This document shows, in pieces, positions 20,309 through 24,178 of a DNA stretch of 24,178 nt; the first letter of the stretch is position 1, and the number at the start of each line of letters is the position of its first letter. The notes below the pieces were generated by a model. The model saw only the letters and a program-made list of their open reading frames with translations, had not been told where the DNA came from and did not search any database. Source of the DNA: a virus. A program made the translations under genes and the position numbers. Where the stretch lies: positions 1-24,178 of the IMG/VR virus record IMGVR_UViG_3300042507_001612; one strand, written 5' to 3'.

Positions 20309-22633
20309 TTACCACTTTCTACAAGACCAATAACGAGCTTTCCATCTTGGTCCTGGAGTATCACAATTGTGTCTAGCTCTAAATGATTTTCTTGCTTCAG
20401 GATTGTCTTTACGAATTCGCATCGTTCCACCTTTAGCATCACCACCTTGTCCAAAGTTTACCTTAACAACATTACCTTTGTCATTTTTAACATACACTTT
20501 GAACTTCTTAACATCACCTTGCATAATCTTACCAAGTTTTACTTTTCTACCTTGATATTCTGCCTCATTGATGTCACTTTTGTATTCAGCCATAAACTGA
20601 ACAAACTCTTTTAGGTCTTGATAGTTTTCTACATCATACTCATCAAGTATTTCTTCCTCTTCTTCTTTTAAAAAAGGTTTTGCTGCAAGATTAGAATATA
20701 CCTTACCCAATTCAGGAGTAAATCCATATTTTTCTTCCATAAAGGTTTTTACATTATGGTATTCTTCTTTGATAATCTGCTTCAAAGAATCTTTGGTTAA
20801 TTTTGATTCAGCAAGAGTTTCTTCTTTTTCTTCTTCTTCAAGTTTGTGAACCGGATATTTCTTTCCGTTGAATTCAAATTCAGTCAAACCTTCTTTTCTT
20901 GCGTTAAACAAAGCGCCTGTAAATGCATTGCCTTCGTTTACATTATCTTGAGCCAATAACTTAATTTTATCAACCACGGTTTTAACTTTTTTACCATTCG
21001 CCAACTTTAAGGTTACACTTCTACCAAATCTATCAACAACAGTAGCAGCACTATTCGCTGATGGGAAGAATACAATATCACCAATTTCAACCGATGATTC
21101 GTTTACAATGGATTCGGCTGTGCTTCTATTATCATAAACACCCTTTAACCATTTGATAGTATCTTTATCTTTTGGAAAATCTTTGTATTCTTTATAAAAT
21201 TCTTTGACAAAATCTTTAAAGTCGTTTGCTTCTTGAGCGATAATATCAATATTACTCATTGATGATTCGTTTACCGATTCACCTAATCTATCAAGCATTC
21301 CACTTACAACTTTATTTGTAATTTCGTAATTATTATCGTTAAAAGCTTTTAAAATTGCGTGATATACATTTGTACCACCTTTAACATTTTTTTTCTCTAT
21401 TTTTAGTTTTTTACCATTTTTCAATGTTACTAAAATATAGTGTGGGTTTACAAATTCATCCCAATCTTTGTAGATAGATGCCGCTTCGTTTACTGATTTA
21501 CCTTTTTTGAATTTTTTAATAAACGCCTGACGTAGTTTAGGAACGGAACCAACAGTACCTCTTTCTCCACTTATATAATGTTTAACATTATACCCATCAA
21601 TATTATTTCTATTAGCCTTCACATAATCTGATAGTTTTTCACCATCCAATCCGTTATCATCAATAAAATTTTGAGTAGCATCTTGACCTGATTGTAGGAT
21701 TCCGTGAATGTAAGCTGCATCCCTTGAAACACCCTCATTTACTGATAGTGTTAATTCATTTGGTGCGTGTTTCATTACTTCACCATTTGGTAATTCTATG
21801 TTGTAGTATTTTTCATCATCAGCACCATCTTCTTTATCTAATGACTTAACAACACCAACACCACCATGAGACATTTTTACTTTGTCACCAACTTGAAAAT
21901 GTGATTCGTTTACAACGGATTCTTCAATACCTTTTTTAGAGCGAAGTTTGTATTTTTTGTAGAGGTGGTCCATTGACTTAATGTTTTGCTTTAACTGCCA
22001 CTCATGTTCGCTATTTACTATCTTTAAACGAGCCATCAATTCTACATCACTATCAGATGCAACTTCAGCAAATTTAGGACCAATTACGAATGCTTGTTTT
22101 TTTCTATAAACATCAACATCAATACTTGCTTCATTTACTGATTCTTTTTTTGTTAAAAGATTTTTTGCAAGAAGAGAAAGAAACTTAATATCTACTGATG
22201 CAATTTGTTGTAGTTCTTGTTTTGATAATTTATTTAACATATCAACCAACCTTTTGTATGCGGGCTCCGATGGATTAATTCTATCAATATCTTTAAATGC
22301 ATATTGTAAAATACCAAGATGTGTTTTATCAAATTTTTCATCCATTTCTTCTGGACGTTTACCAAATGTTTTGTGGACTAATTTGTCAAGTTGTGTATGA
22401 AATTCAGTTTCTTGAGCATCAGTAGCTTCACTTGCACACTTTTTCCAACCACCACCAGCGTCTTTGTATTGTTTTGAAGCCCAACCATTAGCATATGCGG
22501 ATGGGTATACATCAAACTTTTTTTTCGCTTGTGATTTGTAATAAGACCACTTTGATGGGTTAGTCGGGCAGTTTTTTTCTTCTAGCCGTTCAACTGCTTC
22601 ACCTAAACGAATGTAATACTCTTTATTTTTCAT
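20309..22633 (-). CDS. Second S-V-N-E multidomain protein, probable internal-head polyprotein
   Basis: The product has 774 aa. ATG 22633 is chosen because GTGAGGT is its ribosome-binding site; a GTG four codons upstream overlaps that site. The N-terminus MKNKEYYIRLGEA resembles the T4 internal-protein targeting peptide (MKTYQEFIAEA). Residues 20-50 (NPSKWSYYKSQAKKKFDVYP, then SAYANGWASKQYKDAGGGW) are a domain familiar from phage proteins. Junctions end at 168, 243 (ESVVNE), 300, 383, 456, 512 (ESIVNE), 567 (DNVNE) and 690 (SDINE). Two segments look like SH3/KOW-type barrels: FQVGDKVKMSHGGVGVVKSL after 243 and VEIGDIVFFPSANSAATVVD after 512. The last 80 residues, ending KSFRARHNCDTPGPRWKARY then WSCRKW, are a second familiar phage domain, basic with two Cys. 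Function of the pieces is unknown; packaging in the head and release by gp21 is inferred. Confidence 0.8.
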   Translation of the reverse strand: MKNKEYYIRLGEAVERLEEKNCPTNPSKWSYYKSQAKKKFDVYPSAYANGWASKQYKDAGGGWKKCASEATDAQETEFHTQLDKLVHKTFGKRPEEMDEKFDKTHLGILQYAFKDIDRINPSEPAYKRLVDMLNKLSKQELQQIASVDIKFLSLLAKNLLTKKESVNEASIDVDVYRKKQAFVIGPKFAEVASDSDVELMARLKIVNSEHEWQLKQNIKSMDHLYKKYKLRSKKGIEESVVNESHFQVGDKVKMSHGGVGVVKSLDKEDGADDEKYYNIELPNGEVMKHAPNELTLSVNEGVSRDAAYIHGILQSGQDATQNFIDDNGLDGEKLSDYVKANRNNIDGYNVKHYISGERGTVGSVPKLRQAFIKKFKKGKSVNEAASIYKDWDEFVNPHYILVTLKNGKKLKIEKKNVKGGTNVYHAILKAFNDNNYEITNKVVSGMLDRLGESVNESSMSNIDIIAQEANDFKDFVKEFYKEYKDFPKDKDTIKWLKGVYDNRSTAESIVNESSVEIGDIVFFPSANSAATVVDRFGRSVTLKLANGKKVKTVVDKIKLLAQDNVNEGNAFTGALFNARKEGLTEFEFNGKKYPVHKLEEEEKEETLAESKLTKDSLKQIIKEEYHNVKTFMEEKYGFTPELGKVYSNLAAKPFLKEEEEEILDEYDVENYQDLKEFVQFMAEYKSDINEAEYQGRKVKLGKIMQGDVKKFKVYVKNDKGNVVKVNFGQGGDAKGGTMRIRKDNPEARKSFRARHNCDTPGPRWKARYWSCRKW
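20564..22144 (-). repeat. Eight interspersed S-V-N-E coding repeats
   Basis: In-frame copies lie at 22130-22144 (ESVNE), 21905-21922 (ESVVNE), 21734-21748 (LSVNE), 21485-21499 (KSVNE), 21266-21280 (ESVNE), 21098-21115 (ESIVNE), 20933-20947 (DNVNE) and 20564-20575 (DINE). They are more diverged than in the 819-aa gene, but most keep GTAAACGAA at the DNA level. The residue after the last Glu is Ala, Gly or Ser in all eight. Confidence 0.9.
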
Positions 22634-22647
22634 ATAATACCTCACAA

Positions 22648-22655
22648 AATAAATA
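22648..22655 (-). promoter_or_regulatory. TATTTATT motif upstream of 774-aa gene
   Basis: Coding strand reads CCTATTTATTTTG, 14 nt before ATG 22633, in a 29-nt gap. Confidence 0.4.
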
Positions 22656-22662
22656 GGTATGG

Positions 22663-23250
22663 TTAATCGTTTCCGTTTTCCAACTTGGCGATAAACTCCG
22701 TTTTAAACTTTTCAAATTCAGCATCAATTTTAGCTTCAAGTTCTTCAGGTGATATTCCACCTTCCCACTCTTCAACACGACCATCTTCAAGGATGTATTG
22801 AGCTTTCAATCCCGTCTTTAAGATTTCTTTTTCTATTTCGGCTTGTTTTAACCAAGCTTTAGCATTTTCTAAAATCTTACTTCTTTCGTATTCTTTAAAC
22901 TTACCTTCAATTTTTAATTGATGTTCCATATCAATTACACAATCCAAACACATTCCGTGATACACCATCATCTTTTTATCAGCTTGAGATGGATTAGTGC
23001 AAGTGCAAACTTCTTTACGACAATTTGAAAATTGTGAAACTTCTTTACGGACCTCTGAAAGTTTACCAAGTTTGACCTTGTATCCTTTTTTTTGTTCCCA
23101 TTGATTACCAAACTCATCGGTCCATTGTTCTCCAACTTCTCTTCTTACATAATCTTTGGTTTCAAATCCAATTGTAGTTTTTGTTTGAGTTCTATGTGTT
23201 CCGGCAATCATTTCTTTGATTGCCTTTATGTTTTGTAATTTTTTAGCCAT
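22663..23250 (-). CDS. Conserved phage protein with Cys cluster
   Basis: The product has 195 aa, starting MAKKLQNIKAIKEMIAGTHR. After a basic N-terminus, residues 37-60 read VGEQWTDEFGNQWEQKKGYK. Cysteines at about 77, 82, 84, 100 and 103 (NCRKEVCTC, then HGMCLDCVIDMEHQL) could form a zinc-binding knuckle. The rest is helical and acidic (YERSKILENAKAWLKQAEIE). I recall similar proteins from aquatic T4-like phages without a known function. It lies between the large partial gene and the second polyprotein-like gene. A structural or nucleic-acid-binding role is possible. Confidence 0.7.
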   Translation of the reverse strand: MAKKLQNIKAIKEMIAGTHRTQTKTTIGFETKDYVRREVGEQWTDEFGNQWEQKKGYKVKLGKLSEVRKEVSQFSNCRKEVCTCTNPSQADKKMMVYHGMCLDCVIDMEHQLKIEGKFKEYERSKILENAKAWLKQAEIEKEILKTGLKAQYILEDGRVEEWEGGISPEELEAKIDAEFEKFKTEFIAKLENGND

Positions 23251-23267
23251 AACTTTATTTTAATTTA

Positions 23268-24178
23268 TCAATCTCCGTAGAACAATCCTAAAATTTGATT
23301 CAGAGGTGCAAATGTGCCTGTAAGTTTATAAGTATTACCCTTATACACAAATACAATACCCTCATTGGGAACAATTTTGTCTTTACCACCAATAGCAGCA
23401 AGTCGTTCTAATTCTAATTTTAGTTTTGCAATTTTCTTTGGGTCGCCCGCCTTTTGAACATCCTTGACTGTTTGGTCAAGTCGGTCTTTCATACTTCTAA
23501 CAGCCGTATCAGGATTTGCAGTTAGAACTGAACTCATAAATGAAAGAACCTCAGCACCCACTCCCAAGAAAATATCCTCAAATGGTCTAATATTGTCTTT
23601 TTGGATTTTAGCGTGGTCGTTCTTGTCTATACCTTGAGCCCAAGACAATACCTTTGGGTCTTCTATACTTTTACCATCTAAACGAAATCCTTTATCATAA
23701 AACGCCCATCTTTTTACAAGACCCATTTTAGTTTTATTATCAAGTGTTGATGGTGATTTTGTATCTACAAAGTTTTCCCACCACTTTTGGTGATATTCTG
23801 CAACACCATCAGTATCTTTCAAGTTAAATTCTTTTTGAAGTTTACTCAACTGACCATCAAACTTTGATTTTAAAGAAGTAAGTTTTTGTGACTTTGGTAA
23901 TTGAGTCACCGGCGGTCCTTGAATAGTATATTGTGATTGAATAGTTTGATTGATTTGTTTAATCATTCCAGCAAGAATTTTTGCATCACTTTGGTCAGCG
24001 CCAATGGCTATACCAGCTTCATTGTATTCAGTTGTATTGTGGAATATCAATAGGGCTTGACCATAGGGAATGACATTTACCGATGTTGGCCAGATTACTT
24101 CAAGGTTCATAAACTTTGCACCTTGTTTAAAGATTTTGTCTCTTTGTGCTTTTGATAAACCTTTGATTGCTGATGTAA
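23268..24178 (-). CDS. C-terminal part of a large conserved phage protein, 5' end outside window
   Basis: The reading frame is open to the window edge (at least 302 codons). The upstream extension KGLSKAQRDKIFKQGAKFMN reads as normal protein, so the ATG at 24110 is internal and not the start. The stretch MNLEVIWPTSVNVIPYGQAL then LIFHNTTEYNEAGIAIGAD looks highly conserved and is familiar to me from long proteins in aquatic myovirus genomes. The rest is helical (SLKSKFDGQLSKLQKEFNLK) with a short beta-rich end (NEGIVFVYKGNTYKLTGTFA). No catalytic motif can be assigned with confidence in the visible part. It is the first gene of the transcript seen here. Confidence 0.75.
   Translation of the reverse strand, partial: TSAIKGLSKAQRDKIFKQGAKFMNLEVIWPTSVNVIPYGQALLIFHNTTEYNEAGIAIGADQSDAKILAGMIKQINQTIQSQYTIQGPPVTQLPKSQKLTSLKSKFDGQLSKLQKEFNLKDTDGVAEYHQKWWENFVDTKSPSTLDNKTKMGLVKRWAFYDKGFRLDGKSIEDPKVLSWAQGIDKNDHAKIQKDNIRPFEDIFLGVGAEVLSFMSSVLTANPDTAVRSMKDRLDQTVKDVQKAGDPKKIAKLKLELERLAAIGGKDKIVPNEGIVFVYKGNTYKLTGTFAPLNQILGLFYGD

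Noticed and set aside
20209-20454. Minus-strand 81-aa ORF across the 774-aa gene end and glycosyltransferase start
   Set aside because: Overlaps conserved coding sequence on both sides in another frame.
1-24178. tRNA genes, integrase, transposase or attachment sites
   Set aside because: I saw no cloverleaf-like sequence, mobile-element protein or flanking direct repeat in the window.

Overview
This window looks like part of a strictly lytic, T4-related myovirus genome of the kind common in aquatic metagenomes. The DNA is clearly AT-rich. Every supported gene lies on the minus strand, so transcription runs from high to low coordinates, and genes are packed with ATGA/TAATG overlaps or short gaps. 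A T4-type set is recognisable by motif: large terminase (gp17), portal (gp20), prohead protease (gp21), acidic scaffold (gp22) and major capsid protein (gp23). With them are auxiliary genes typical of aquatic phages: PhoH-like ATPase, a ribosomal protein S21 homologue and a DxD glycosyltransferase-like protein. No host can be named from the sequence.

Layout in transcription order. 24178-22663: 3' part of a large conserved phage protein, then a small protein with a Cys cluster. 22633-20309: a 774-aa multidomain protein built from segments joined by S-V-N-E motifs. 20279-18325: glycosyltransferase-like gene, a Lys/Ala-rich small protein, and two overlapping membrane/coiled-coil genes resembling a spanin pair. 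18314-14805: terminase and portal. 14756-7713: prohead morphogenesis, with two unknown head-region genes, a 46-aa gene, protease gp21, a 283-aa and an 819-aa S-V-N-E protein, a 51-aa gene, S21 and scaffold. 7684-6047: capsid protein, closed by a strong terminator. 5928-5272: PhoH. 5202-1: fibre or virion-surface genes, ending in a gene that joins an intein-like Hint domain to a collagen-like stalk and runs off the window.

The most interesting system is a probable set of internal-head polyproteins. Two long genes and one short gene, at two loci about 8 kb apart, encode strings of small dissimilar domains separated by the pentapeptide E-S-V-N-E, or close variants. This fits the (L/I)-x-E|(A/G) type of rule known for T4 gp21, relaxed to (V/L/I)-x-E. 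The same rule predicts cleavage of this capsid protein at E60|A61, matching T4 gp23 E65|A66. The proteins also share an N-terminal pattern (a short M...L-x-E-S/A peptide) resembling the T4 capsid-targeting sequence. The inference is that the phage packs a cargo of ten or more small proteins in its head, made as tandem precursors and released by its protease.

Other points: a coding-strand motif TATTTAT(T/A) recurs about 14-100 nt upstream of ten start codons and is a candidate phage promoter. Three small genes (55, 51 and 46 aa) fill what would otherwise look like gaps. A possible folded leader RNA lies upstream of one fibre gene. Once these are included, no stretch over 300 nt lacks a gene.
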